Assembly (NCBI GenBank): GCA_022865305.1
Contig: JALHSP010000106.1
Coordinates: 1-35,036, forward strand
Direction of reading: 5' to 3'
Source: Bacteroidales bacterium
Lineage (GTDB): Bacteria > Bacteroidota > Bacteroidia > Bacteroidales > VadinHA17
DNA length: 35,036 bases
Under the pieces are notes generated by a model. The model had not been told where the DNA came from. It ran no database searches and saw only the letters and a list, made by a program, of their open reading frames with translations. Made by a program: the position numbers and the translations under genes. Of the stretch, positions 9,969-17,027 are shown in pieces. Positions within the stretch are counted from its first letter, which is position 1; the number at the start of each line of letters is the position of its first letter.

Positions 9969-10845
9969 TGACAAGAAAATACTTCCCCTCATTCTTCACA
10001 TTCTGCCAGATAAGTTCTTTCAACCATGGAATCGGCTTATCCGTCCATCTTTGTGGATGAAAAGTAATCATCATTCCCCCAGGCAATCTCCCACCCTTTG
10101 CTGCCCTGATTATTTCCGAAGTTGACATGAATTTATATCTATTTTGAAAATTAATCGATTCAGGTGTCATATTCATTAGACTTCCGGACATCGGCTTTAC
10201 TTTCCAGTCTTTATAAACTTCTTCCCCTAATCCCTTGTCCCTAATCCCTAATCCTTTATCCCTAACACTTACAGAACCCCCTCTCCAGGACCTCCCTGTA
10301 TCTGTCAGGTATAACATACTAGAAAAATCGACGTCAAAATACGGTTCCCCGATTATTCCATAATCCCTGTAATCATAATACTCCCACAACAACCTGCTAT
10401 CCCACCTGCTCATCGGACTCCCATGCATGCAGATCGTCTTAACGGGTGCAAGCTCTCTTAATCTCTTCAGATTTTTACTGAAGTTTTCAATCGCAATCTT
10501 TACTATTTCTTCTTTATCCGTTGTGCCTTTGAGCCGTTGCGCCGTTGCGCCTAAATCTTCATAGTGATACCCCACCTCATGCCCCATCCCAGCAATCTGC
10601 TTTATAATCCCTTCATCCCAACTCTCCTTCACTACACGGAAATAATAGGTACCTCTTAAGCCAAGCTCATGCTGTATTTTTGCAAAAATCAATGAATTTC
10701 CCGGTAATTTGTCAACATCATTTCTCAGAACAATAACCCTCTTTGCCGGTTTTGTAATAAACTCTTCAAATGTCTGAAAAGTAAATCCTTGTTGAATTAA
10801 TGAACCAGTCAGTGAGCGATATGATGTAAGGGTAAAATCAAACAT
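9913..10845 (-). CDS. Polysaccharide deacetylase-like protein with array-derived insertions
   Basis: 310 residues starting at ATG 10845. The core looks like a carbohydrate-esterase-4-type barrel: VLRNDVD (residues about 39-45) is in the place of the metal-binding Asp pair, GTYYFR is the next strand, and HEVGYHYEDL and MHGSPMSRWD supply further conserved His residues. It probably acts on a glycan, but the motifs are only partly canonical, so the reaction is uncertain. Two segments look inserted: residues ~98-109 (ATAQRLKGTTD, from a GGCGCAAC-type array) and residues ~193-208 (VRDKGLGIRDKGLG, from a GGGATTA-type array). The last ~18 residues come from the flanking array. The frame stays open through all three. 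Whether the protein still folds is unknown. Confidence 0.75.
   Translation of the reverse strand: MFDFTLTSYRSLTGSLIQQGFTFQTFEEFITKPAKRVIVLRNDVDKLPGNSLIFAKIQHELGLRGTYYFRVVKESWDEGIIKQIAGMGHEVGYHYEDLGATAQRLKGTTDKEEIVKIAIENFSKNLKRLRELAPVKTICMHGSPMSRWDSRLLWEYYDYRDYGIIGEPYFDVDFSSMLYLTDTGRSWRGGSVSVRDKGLGIRDKGLGEEVYKDWKVKPMSGSLMNMTPESINFQNRYKFMSTSEIIRAAKGGRLPGGMMITFHPQRWTDKPIPWLKELIWQNVKNEGKYFLVRMRDKELGIRYEGLGTRN
10223..10267. repeat. TAATCCC array inside the deacetylase-like gene
   Basis: Units CTAATCCC, TTGTCCC, CTAATCC and TTTATCC on the + strand, read as RDKGLG heptapeptides on the coding strand. Same unit as the arms of S23 element 1, about 250 bp away. Confidence 0.75.
10519..10551. repeat. 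GCGCCGTT-type array inside the deacetylase-like gene
   Basis: Four degenerate copies of a CCGTTGCG / CCGTTGTG / GAGCCGTTG unit on the + strand, in frame. The same unit type is found between genes at about 15855-15895, 16808-16840 and 17001-17035. Confidence 0.6.
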
Positions 10846-10867
10846 GAATAATCAATATTAAAAACAT

Positions 10868-12115
10868 TCAGAAATAAAGTCCTGTTAACCAATCAGGTAC
10901 AGGAATAATTCTAATTACCCCTGCAGGGGTTTTTATTTCTTTTCTTTCATTGTATGAAAGAATAACCGAACTTTTGACTGATAGTTCTTTCATTGCTGTT
11001 TCCAGGGCATTGGTTTCACGTTTGTAAGTAACAGGATTGGTGAGATCATAACATACCTGGGCAAGTTGTGGTTCCTTCAGGAACCAGATGAAATCCACCT
11101 CCAGATTGTTTTTGGTTTTGTAGAACCAGCATTCCAATCCTCTTCTCTTAAGTTCTATAAATACAAGGTTCTCAAGCATTCTTCCATTATCCTGACTGGT
11201 TCTGAAGGACACGGCGTTTCTCAGACCATTATCTATTACGTAAATCTTTTTATTTGACTGGTATTGTTTTTTAAGAGAGTAATCGTACCGATAGAGTTCG
11301 AATACCAGATAACTCTCTGAGAGAAAAGAGACATAATCACGTACACTTGTTGTACTATTAAAACCCAGAATTCCGGCTAATGAATTATAATTTGTTTCTC
11401 TTGTAAAGTTGGTAAACAGGTACTGTACAAGGTTTTTAAAACCCTTAACATTTTTAATCCCAAACCTGACAATAAGATCGCGGTAAATTACATCTTCGTA
11501 TATTCTGTGCAGGAATTCGGAGTCATTACTAAATAAAAATTCAGGGAATCCGCCATTTGACAAGTATCCGTCGAAAGCTCCTGACAATTTCCCCAGGTTT
11601 TCAGTTGTTTTCTTTTTATAATCAATTTGTTTAAATTGAAGATATTCGGGAAATGAAAACGGGAATAATTCTGTTTTTATGTACCTGCCGGTTAAGTGAG
11701 TGGCCAGCTCGGAACTCAATAATTTTGAGTTACTCCCCGAGATAAAGACTTTATATTGCTCGTCATGTAATCGTCTCACAAATCGTTCCCATCCTGTTAT
11801 ATTTCGAACTTCATCTATCAAAATGGTTTGGGAAGAATGGTATTTGTTCAGCTCAATCAACAGGGTATTGAAATCAGAAATCTGGAAATTTATTAATCGC
11901 TCATCATCAAAGGTTATATAGTGAAAATCAGGATACTGGTCCGCCAGTTGCAAAAGTAGCGTTGATTTGCCAGAACGTCTGATACCCGAAATTACAGAGA
12001 TCTGCTTTGATTTCAAATGTTTACCGGTATCTATCAGGCGTTTAATTCCTCTGCTTCTCCGGGCTGCCAGCATTTTTTGATCAGCAATAACCTGTTGTAA
12101 TATCAGATAATCCAT
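10868..12115 (-). CDS. AAA_14 / DUF4143 ATP-binding protein (first of three)
   Basis: 415 residues. An N-terminal helical extension (residues 1-37) leads to Walker A GIRRSGKST (44-52), Walker B TILIDEV (about 96-102) and the sensor-like VFISGSNSKLL. A DUF4143-type C-terminal half follows (winged-helix-like STTSVRDYVSFL, then KIYVIDNGLRNAV). In this family the C-terminus has a PD-(D/E)XK-nuclease-like core; here LEVDFIWF is present but the later ExK is replaced (AQVCYD), so nuclease activity is doubtful. I chose ATG 12115; the in-frame GTG at 12127 adds four residues and has no advantage. A TATATTTG promoter box and a palindrome lie just upstream. Function of the family is unknown; some are near mobile or defence genes. 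Confidence 0.85.
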   Translation of the reverse strand: MDYLILQQVIADQKMLAARRSRGIKRLIDTGKHLKSKQISVISGIRRSGKSTLLLQLADQYPDFHYITFDDERLINFQISDFNTLLIELNKYHSSQTILIDEVRNITGWERFVRRLHDEQYKVFISGSNSKLLSSELATHLTGRYIKTELFPFSFPEYLQFKQIDYKKKTTENLGKLSGAFDGYLSNGGFPEFLFSNDSEFLHRIYEDVIYRDLIVRFGIKNVKGFKNLVQYLFTNFTRETNYNSLAGILGFNSTTSVRDYVSFLSESYLVFELYRYDYSLKKQYQSNKKIYVIDNGLRNAVSFRTSQDNGRMLENLVFIELKRRGLECWFYKTKNNLEVDFIWFLKEPQLAQVCYDLTNPVTYKRETNALETAMKELSVKSSVILSYNERKEIKTPAGVIRIIPVPDWLTGLYF

Positions 12116-12135
12116 ATTATTTATCACTATAGATG

Positions 12136-12166
12136 CAAATATATAAACTATTTTGACATTGTCAAT
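12136..12166 (-). promoter_or_regulatory. Bacteroidetes-type promoter and dyad for the AAA_14 gene
   Basis: On the minus strand TATATTTG (12136-12143) fits the -7 consensus TAnnTTTG, with ATTG (12163-12166) 19 nt upstream as -33. The perfect 11-bp palindrome TGACATTGTCA (12154-12164) lies between and may bind a regulator. Confidence 0.55.
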
Positions 12167-12189
12167 GACAATTATATGTATTTTACAAT

Positions 12190-12210
12190 AAAAAATCCTG
12201 TTTTTGCAGG
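12190..12210 (-). terminator. Weak terminator-like hairpin after S23 element 2
   Basis: On the minus strand CCTG CAAAAA CAGG (with two further weaker pairs) is followed by ATTTTTT. The stem is short, so this is tentative. Confidence 0.4.
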
Positions 12211-12317
12211 GTCTCTGTCAGCCGGCAGAGTATGTTGTTAAGGTGAAATCCATTCTTTAAAGATTATACTGAGGGACTCAAGGAGCCCCGCCATGCGGGA
12301 TAAACTCCGCGACGAAG

Positions 12318-12332
12318 TTCCGCGAAGCGGAA
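12318..12332. repeat. TTCCGC-NNN-GCGGAA palindrome, copy 1
   Basis: Perfect 6-bp arms with a GAA loop. Same arms at 15799-15813 (TTA loop) and 18587-18601 (TTT loop); all three lie in array-rich spacers. Confidence 0.6.
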
Positions 12333-12371
12333 GAGAGACTGAGAGACGAAGAGACGAAGAGACGAAGAGAC
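12331..12371. repeat. GAGACGAA array, left arm of S23 element 2
   Basis: Units GAGACTGA and GAGACGAA (8 nt) on the + strand, ending 2 nt before the S23 stop codon. Inverted relative to the array at 12791-12876. Confidence 0.85.
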
Positions 12372-12372
12372 A

Positions 12373-12744
12373 TTACCATGACCAATTTTCAGGATGAAGA
12401 GACATATTAACGAGTTTTCCGATTATATTATCATAGGTTTCATAAAGTTCATTATGATCTTTTTCTGTCATATATGAGCAATTTAAGGAAAAGTCGAGCC
12501 AACATTGTGTTTCTGCGGCCTCGCTCTCAGAGTCTGATAATCTTGAAATAAAAGCTTTAGGGTATCTCCTTTTTCTAAATGCCTCAGCCTGATTTGAACA
12601 GACCGATCTCGACGACCTGCGAATCTGATCAGTCAATGAGTACGTCTCCTCTTTAGGAAAACCTTTTGAAATCTCAAAAATCTTCATTGCAGCATTAAAT
12701 GCTAATTGATAGACCTCAAGGTCCTTGTGTGTCCTGATTTTCAT
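12373..12744 (-). CDS. S23-type four-helix-bundle protein (element 2)
   Basis: 123 residues from ATG 12744 (MKIRTHKDLEVYQ), the usual start position of the family. An in-frame ATG at 12771 would add nine residues (MLNILNRCN) that the family does not need, but it cannot be excluded. Family signatures: THKDLEVYQLAF, FPKEETYSLTDQIRRSSRS, CSNQAEAFRKRRY, ETQCWLDFS. The stop codon almost touches the GAGACGAA array and the start is about 47 bp from the inverted TTCGTCTC array. It lies between two AAA_14/DUF4143 genes transcribed in the same direction. Function unknown. Confidence 0.92.
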   Translation of the reverse strand: MKIRTHKDLEVYQLAFNAAMKIFEISKGFPKEETYSLTDQIRRSSRSVCSNQAEAFRKRRYPKAFISRLSDSESEAAETQCWLDFSLNCSYMTEKDHNELYETYDNIIGKLVNMSLHPENWSW

Positions 12745-12790
12745 ATTGCAGCGATTTAAAATATTTAGCACTAAATAAATTATCTTATAG

Positions 12791-12876
12791 TTCCTTCGTC
12801 TCTTAGTCTCTCTGTCCCTCAGTCTCTCAGTCCCTCAGTCCCTCAGTCCCTCAGTCCCTTAGTCCCTTAGTCCCTC
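12791..12876. repeat. TTCGTCTC / CTCAGTCC array, right arm of S23 element 2
   Basis: About ten 8-nt units (TCGTCTCT, TAGTCTCT, CTGTCCCT, CAGTCCCT, TAGTCCCT) on the + strand. They are the reverse complement type of the 12331-12371 array. The array runs into the TGA stop (12875-12877) of the AAA_14 gene upstream. Confidence 0.85.
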
Positions 12877-14014
12877 ATATAATCTCCCCCCCCCACAACA
12901 TTTCAAGGAATAATTTCCACGGCAAAACAGAGATCCCCTGAATATCCCTTGGATAAGGATCCGTGCTTACAATTATCAGTTTTTTCACTTTGTATTCTTC
13001 AGCAAAGCTTTTTAATCCTTTAAGATGACGCGGATTAACCATGCCGGTTGATTTAACTTCAACAGCAACCTCATGGTCTCCCAGGATAAAGTCAACCTCT
13101 ATCTGTGATGCAGTGCGCCAGTAGAAAAGTGGGAAATTTTTATCGGAATAATGACTATAAGAAAATATTTCATGGTAAATAAAATGTTCAAAAGCCTTTC
13201 CGAAAGCTTCGCTTCCAATTTCCACCCTCCCCCTTTTTAATAAATACCCGGCAATCCCCACGTCAAAAAAATAGAATCTGGGAGCAGTGATAACTCTCCG
13301 TTTTGGTTTTTTCTGATAAGAATTCAGAAATCTGCCGGTCATGGTATCTTCGAGAATATGAAAATATTCTTTAACTGTTGGTGAGCTGATGCCGCAATCT
13401 GCTGCTATGTTTGAATAATTTACCATTTCGCCGTTTGAAAATGCTGCCGCTTCCAGAAACCTGGAAAATGATGTTATATTTCTGATCCTGGCTTCTGTAA
13501 CTATCTCATCACGCAGATAACTTCCTATATAGCCCGATAATAATTTATCAGGATTTGCCGCAAGGTAATGTCGTGGTAATAATCCATTCTTTAAAGCTTT
13601 CAGCAGGTCAAAATCTGGTATTTCAGATGAAACCAGCGGATACAATTCGTATCTGATTGCTCTTCCCCCTAACAGGTTTCCTCCTGAACGCAATATCTTT
13701 CTCGGACTTGATCCGCAGAGAATGAATTGTATGTTCCTGTTGACTATCAGCCAGTGGACTTCATTCAATAACGAAGGAATCCTCTGAATTTCATCAATTA
13801 TTACCGGTCCGGATAAACCGGCATCAGCGAGTATCTCTCTCAAAAGAGATTTATTCCTCAGAAATCGCTCATATTCAGATGATAATAACAAATCAAAATA
13901 AAGGGACCCGGGATACAATTTCTTTAATAAAGTGCTCTTCCCTGTCTGTCTTGCCCCCCAGAAAAAAACAGACTCCCTGCCTGACCCAATGAAGTTTTGC
14001 TTTCGAATATACAT
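12875..14014 (-). CDS. AAA_14 / DUF4143 ATP-binding protein (second of three)
   Basis: 379 residues, ATG 14014. Walker A GARQTGKST (20-28), Walker B GPVIIDEIQ (about 69-77), sensor FILCGSSPRK, then a DUF4143-like half: winged-helix-like segment around YSNIAADCGISSPTVKEYF, RFYFFDVGIAGYLLKRG, and an intact nuclease-like core IEVDFILGD...VAVEVKST (D...ExK). The intact ExK suggests that this copy, unlike the first, could keep the PD-(D/E)XK-type active site. A run of nine G lies within the last codons (12886-12894 as C on the + strand); slippage there would change only the last few residues. The stop codon is at the edge of the S23 element-2 array. Repeated TGATATTTT sites lie at the promoter. 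Substrate unknown. Confidence 0.87.
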   Translation of the reverse strand: MYIRKQNFIGSGRESVFFWGARQTGKSTLLKKLYPGSLYFDLLLSSEYERFLRNKSLLREILADAGLSGPVIIDEIQRIPSLLNEVHWLIVNRNIQFILCGSSPRKILRSGGNLLGGRAIRYELYPLVSSEIPDFDLLKALKNGLLPRHYLAANPDKLLSGYIGSYLRDEIVTEARIRNITSFSRFLEAAAFSNGEMVNYSNIAADCGISSPTVKEYFHILEDTMTGRFLNSYQKKPKRRVITAPRFYFFDVGIAGYLLKRGRVEIGSEAFGKAFEHFIYHEIFSYSHYSDKNFPLFYWRTASQIEVDFILGDHEVAVEVKSTGMVNPRHLKGLKSFAEEYKVKKLIIVSTDPYPRDIQGISVLPWKLFLEMLWGGEII

Positions 14015-14067
14015 GATATTTTGATATGATATTTTATATTATCATGATATTTTAAAGTACAAATATA
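14013..14067 (-). promoter_or_regulatory. Promoter and repeated operator-like 10-mers for the AAA_14 gene
   Basis: On the minus strand TATATTTG (14060-14067) fits the -7 consensus. Between it and the start codon the 10-mer ATGATATTTT (+ strand) occurs at 14013-14022, 14026-14035 and 14044-14053, and TATCATGATA (14040-14049) is a perfect palindrome. No convincing -33 box at the usual distance. Confidence 0.45.
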
Positions 14068-14123
14068 TAACAATTCACAATCAAATAAAAATCGTGGATT
14101 GATTCTGATTTCCGATGAGATAA

Positions 14124-14363
14124 AGGTATTCGGTTTCGCGTTTCACGTTTCGCGTTTTTCGTTTTTCGTTTGTTCCGGATTTATCACTGTACTCTAAACT
14201 CTGAACCCTTAACCACTTACTCACTACTCACATTACTACTCATCGCTCACAACTCATCGCTCATTTCTCCACCCACCTTTCTCTGCCCATTCGCTCCTTA
14301 ATCTCTTAGTCTCTAAGTCCCTAAGTCCCCTGATCACCTCTGCACCATTACGCCTTTACCCCG
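14124..14363. repeat. Composite array island between two ATPase genes
   Basis: Fills most of the 349-bp gap. In order on the + strand: GGTATTCGG; TTTCGCG / TTTCACG / TTTTTCG units; a 97-bp block (14167-14263) found again at 18441-18544; TACTCATCGCTCA units; CTTAGTCTCTAAGTCC units; and GCACCATTACGCC units. The last reach the stop codon of the AAA ATPase gene (QYRRRV). Confidence 0.75.
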
Positions 14364-15461
14364 TTATACCCTCCGTCGGTACTGAATCCACCTGCTGAAG
14401 AAAGGATCATCAATAGAATATACCGATCCTTCCTTAATAATCATCCCTTTTTTCACCAGCCGCTGAAGAGTGCTGAACACCGTACTGGCTGCACCTGTAC
14501 CATACAGCCTGCTGAACTCGTCAGTCAACGGAGAGATATTACCGGCCGACATCCCTGTCAGCACCATCATATCGGTTCGGTTAAGAGTGTTCCACAGCAG
14601 TTCAAAATCATTATCATGACTCATAACAATCTCATAAGCAGCAGCTTCAACAATACCGGACACATCATCCGAACGACTCAGTAACTCCCAGACAGTGAAA
14701 GCCAGTTGCTGTGTATAATACGGGTGCGATCCGGAGATATTGAGAATAGCTTCTGAAACAGGTCCGGCCTCCTTAACAAATCCTGTAAACCTGTATTCAA
14801 GAAATAACCGGAATTTCTCTTCCGGGATTTTTCCGAGCGTAATCAGTGAACCAAAACGGTAAAAAGATGAATCTTTCTTTTCAAAGATATCCCTGATCAT
14901 TGATTCACTGCTACCCATAAAGACATAATTGATATTCCTGTGATTCTGTATTACGGAACGGAGCATCCTGTCAAGGCCGGAATTGATCCTGAAAATATCC
15001 TGGAATTCATCAAGTACAACAATGATCTTTTCACTTTCTTTCCCCAGCTTTTCGATAAGGTTCAATACATCTTCAAGTGGCGCCAGGTCTTTAGATCCGG
15101 GTTTGAATGTAATTTCAACTTCCCCTGTAACCGGATTCAGAATAACTGAAGGTATCAATCGGAAAGATTTTATGTATCCTTTTAACTTCTGCAAGGGAAA
15201 AATGCGGTATATCCTTTTCAAAAGTTGTGATGCAAAATCTTCTTCCGAAATAACCAGTTGCATGTCAAGGTAAACATAACGGCGTCTTGACTCATTGAGA
15301 AGCTTCCTGATAAGACTCGTCTTCCCGAATCGTCTCGGGCTGATAAGGATAAGATGATTTTCACTTTTCAGATAAGACCCTATTTTGGTCAATTCATCTT
15401 CCCTGTCAGTAAAATATTCACCGTCAACAACAGTTCCGAATTTGAAGGGATTCTCTTTCAT
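14364..15461 (-). CDS. AAA family ATPase (archaeal-type ATPase_2-like)
   Basis: 365 residues, ATG 15461. The N-terminus NPFKFGTVVDGEYFTDRE is typical of this group. Walker A SPRRFGKTS (41-49) lacks the usual first glycine, as is common in this family. Walker B is IIVVLDEFQD, followed by the sensor YVFMGSSES and a C-terminal winged-helix-like region (TVFSTLQRLVKKGMIIKEG). It differs from the three AAA_14/DUF4143 proteins and has no nuclease-like tail. The last codons are shared with the adjoining array. Direct-orientation array islands flank it on both sides. Specific role unknown; such ATPases are often found near mobile or toxin-antitoxin genes. Confidence 0.85.
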   Translation of the reverse strand: MKENPFKFGTVVDGEYFTDREDELTKIGSYLKSENHLILISPRRFGKTSLIRKLLNESRRRYVYLDMQLVISEEDFASQLLKRIYRIFPLQKLKGYIKSFRLIPSVILNPVTGEVEITFKPGSKDLAPLEDVLNLIEKLGKESEKIIVVLDEFQDIFRINSGLDRMLRSVIQNHRNINYVFMGSSESMIRDIFEKKDSSFYRFGSLITLGKIPEEKFRLFLEYRFTGFVKEAGPVSEAILNISGSHPYYTQQLAFTVWELLSRSDDVSGIVEAAAYEIVMSHDNDFELLWNTLNRTDMMVLTGMSAGNISPLTDEFSRLYGTGAASTVFSTLQRLVKKGMIIKEGSVYSIDDPFFSRWIQYRRRV

Positions 15462-15563
15462 TACATTCCGATTATATTCGTTACGATATTTTTCGTACTA
15501 AATATACCCATTTAATTCGCAATAACCAAATATGTTTTCATTTCCGGTTTCGCGTTTTCTTTG

Positions 15564-15589
15564 TCCGCCGTAGCCTTGGCGAAGGCGGA
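15564..15589. repeat. REP-like imperfect palindrome, copy 2
   Basis: TCCGCC / GGCGGA outer stem and GCC / GGC inner stem with a TT loop; best-paired copy of the three (others at 9308-9333 and 16761-16786). Confidence 0.65.
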
Positions 15590-15798
15590 TCGTTTTACGT
15601 TTTTCGTTTATTGTTCCGGATTTATTTTCTCCACTGTACTCTAAACTCTGCATCCTGAATCCTAAACCACTTACTCACTATTCACATTTACCTCCCTCCG
15701 TCCTTGACTCATCGCTCATTTCTCACTGCTCATCTCTTTTCGTCACTTGGTCTCTAATTCTCTTAGTCTCTCAGTCCCTTCGTCCCTCCGTCTCTCCG

Positions 15799-15813
15799 TT
15801 CCGCTTAGCGGAA
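15799..15813. repeat. TTCCGC-NNN-GCGGAA palindrome, copy 2
   Basis: Perfect 6-bp arms with a TTA loop inside the 15545-15864 array island. Confidence 0.6.
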
Positions 15814-15864
15814 TTTCGTCGCTTAGTCCCTTCGTCTCTCAGTCCCTAAGTCACCATTAAGTCG

Positions 15865-16305
15865 TTACGCCATTATGCCCCTGCGCCTCTGCGCCATTCC
15901 AACCACCCCCACCCCAACAATTACACCCCCTGCATTAGATACCAGATCGAACACATTAAAAGCCCTTTCCGGCACCCACAGCTGGATCAGTTCGGTAACA
16001 GTGGCCAGAAATAATAACAGCAGAATGAATTTTGTCAGAGAATTTGCAGAGAAGAGTAAGAAGCCCCTTTTCTGACCTGCCAGGTAATAAATGCAGATCA
16101 GGAAATAAGCAGTAAAATGGAGTAGATGGTCGAGACGTATGCGGAATGACTCCGGTCCAAAGGTAATTTTATTGAAACTTCCTTTAATTGGGATGAATGC
16201 GGTTATCAGAACCCCCAGGTAACCGATCCAGAAAAGGTATCGGTAGAGTCTTTGTATTGCAAGTAATCGGTAATCAGTAATCGGTAATCGGTGGTTCTGT
16301 ACCAT
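15865..16305 (-). CDS. VanZ-like membrane protein with both ends read from repeat arrays
   Basis: 146 residues, ATG 16305. The body has about four hydrophobic segments and the VanZ-like pattern: FWIGYLGVLITAFIP, DHLLHFTAYFLICIYYLAG, KFILLLLFLATVTELIQLW and FNVFDLVSNAGGVIVG. The family is small integral membrane proteins of varied or unknown role; a link to the surface glycan locus is possible but unproven. The first ~16 residues (NHRLPITDYRLLAI) are translated from the CCGATTA array that forms the left arm of S23 element 3. The last residues (AQRRRGIMA) are translated from a GCGCC-type array that also gives the stop. No ATG follows the array before the first membrane segment, so either the array is translated or a non-ATG start is used. 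Confidence 0.75.
   Translation of the reverse strand: MVQNHRLPITDYRLLAIQRLYRYLFWIGYLGVLITAFIPIKGSFNKITFGPESFRIRLDHLLHFTAYFLICIYYLAGQKRGFLLFSANSLTKFILLLLFLATVTELIQLWVPERAFNVFDLVSNAGGVIVGVGVVGMAQRRRGIMA
16261..16292. repeat. TAATCGG array, left arm of S23 element 3
   Basis: Four 7-nt units (TAATCGG, TAATCAG) on the + strand, 19 bp beyond the S23 stop. Inverted relative to the array at 16703-16755. It is also the N-terminal coding region of the VanZ-like gene. Confidence 0.85.
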
Positions 16306-16310
16306 TAAGA

Positions 16311-16688
16311 TTATTTCGAACAGAAAGTTGATGATTTATCTACCATTGATTGGAGCATTTTCCCGATTGATTCACATTTTTGTAATAAACTTATAGAAGT
16401 ATCAGAGTCTATATACTTACATTCTTCGGAGATATCGATCCAATGTTGTGTTTCAAGCTGCTCTGAATCAGCATCAGTAAGCTTTGAAATAAAATGAAGC
16501 TCATACTTTCTTTTACCCCATGCTTCAGCGATGTGGGCTCCAACAGATCTTGACGACCGTCTTATCTGATCAGTTAAAGAGTATCTTTCTTCAACCGGGA
16601 AACCTTTACTTATGTTAAAAATTATTTCTGCAACTTCCCTTGATAGTTTATAAACTTCCAAATCTCTAAAGCTTTTTACATATACCAT
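16311..16688 (-). CDS. S23-type four-helix-bundle protein (element 3)
   Basis: 125 residues, ATG 16688. Signatures VKSFRDLEVYKLSRE, FPVEERYSLTDQIRRSSRS, AHIAEAWGKRKYE, HFISKLTDADSEQ and ETQHW. By eye it is a close paralogue of the protein at 25248-25634, much closer than to the other two, so the two cassettes are probably recent relatives. It starts 5 bp beyond the VanZ-like gene, with the array arms on both sides. Function unknown. Confidence 0.93.
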   Translation of the reverse strand: MVYVKSFRDLEVYKLSREVAEIIFNISKGFPVEERYSLTDQIRRSSRSVGAHIAEAWGKRKYELHFISKLTDADSEQLETQHWIDISEECKYIDSDTSISLLQKCESIGKMLQSMVDKSSTFCSK

Positions 16689-16702
16689 ATTATCACCTTA
16701 TT

Positions 16703-16755
16703 ATTGATTACTGATCACCGATTACTGATCACCAATTACTGATTACCGATTACTT
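16703..16755. repeat. CCGATTA / CTGATTA array, right arm of S23 element 3
   Basis: About seven 7-nt units (ATTACTG, ATCACCG, ATCACCA, ATTACCG) on the + strand, 14 bp upstream of the S23 start. Inverted relative to 16261-16292. Confidence 0.85.
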
Positions 16756-16760
16756 TTTAT

Positions 16761-16786
16761 CCTCCGAAGCTTTAGCATAGGAGGAG
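16761..16786. repeat. REP-like imperfect palindrome, copy 3
   Basis: CCTCC / GGAGG outer stem with the same GAAGCTTTAGC centre as the copy at 9308-9333. The outer arms differ between copies, yet pairing is kept. Confidence 0.5.
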
Positions 16787-16800
16787 ATTACTGAATACTG

Positions 16801-17027
16801 ATTTCTCCCCAGCGCCCTTGCGTCGTTGTGCCGTTGTGCCGTTTCGTGTTTCGTGTTTAAACCATATTACCGATTACCGATTACTGATTACTGATTACTG
16901 ATTACCGAATACCATTAACTCATTGCTCATCGCTCACTACTCATCGCTCATTTCCCATCTCCCCTTCCCCCACTCTCCCCCTCTCCCACTCATTTTTCAG
17001 CCCCTGCGCCCCTGCGCCGCTGTGCCG
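16801..17027. repeat. Composite array island downstream of the AbiE pair
   Basis: Rest of the 339-bp gap. On the + strand: GCGTCGTTGTGCCGTT units, TTTCGTG units, CCGATTACTGATTA units (16866-16912), CATCGCTCACTACTCATCGC units, a C-rich CTCCCCCTCTCCC tract, and GCGCCCCTGCGCC units up to the AbiEii stop. No gene seen. Confidence 0.7.

Larger units (their letters stand above)
15545..15864. repeat. Composite array island upstream of the AAA ATPase
   Basis: Fills the 403-bp gap on the + strand in the same order as the 14124-14363 island: GGTTTCGCG, a REP-like palindrome, TTTTTCG, a diverged copy of the TGTACTCTAAACTCTG...CATCGCTCA block, and CTTAGTCTCTCAGTCCC units with the palindrome at 15799-15813. 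GCGCC units follow and continue into the VanZ-like gene to about 15895. Confidence 0.75.

Noticed and set aside
14940-15273. Plus-strand ORFs within the AAA ATPase gene
   Set aside because: Shadows of the minus-strand ATPase with complete Walker motifs.
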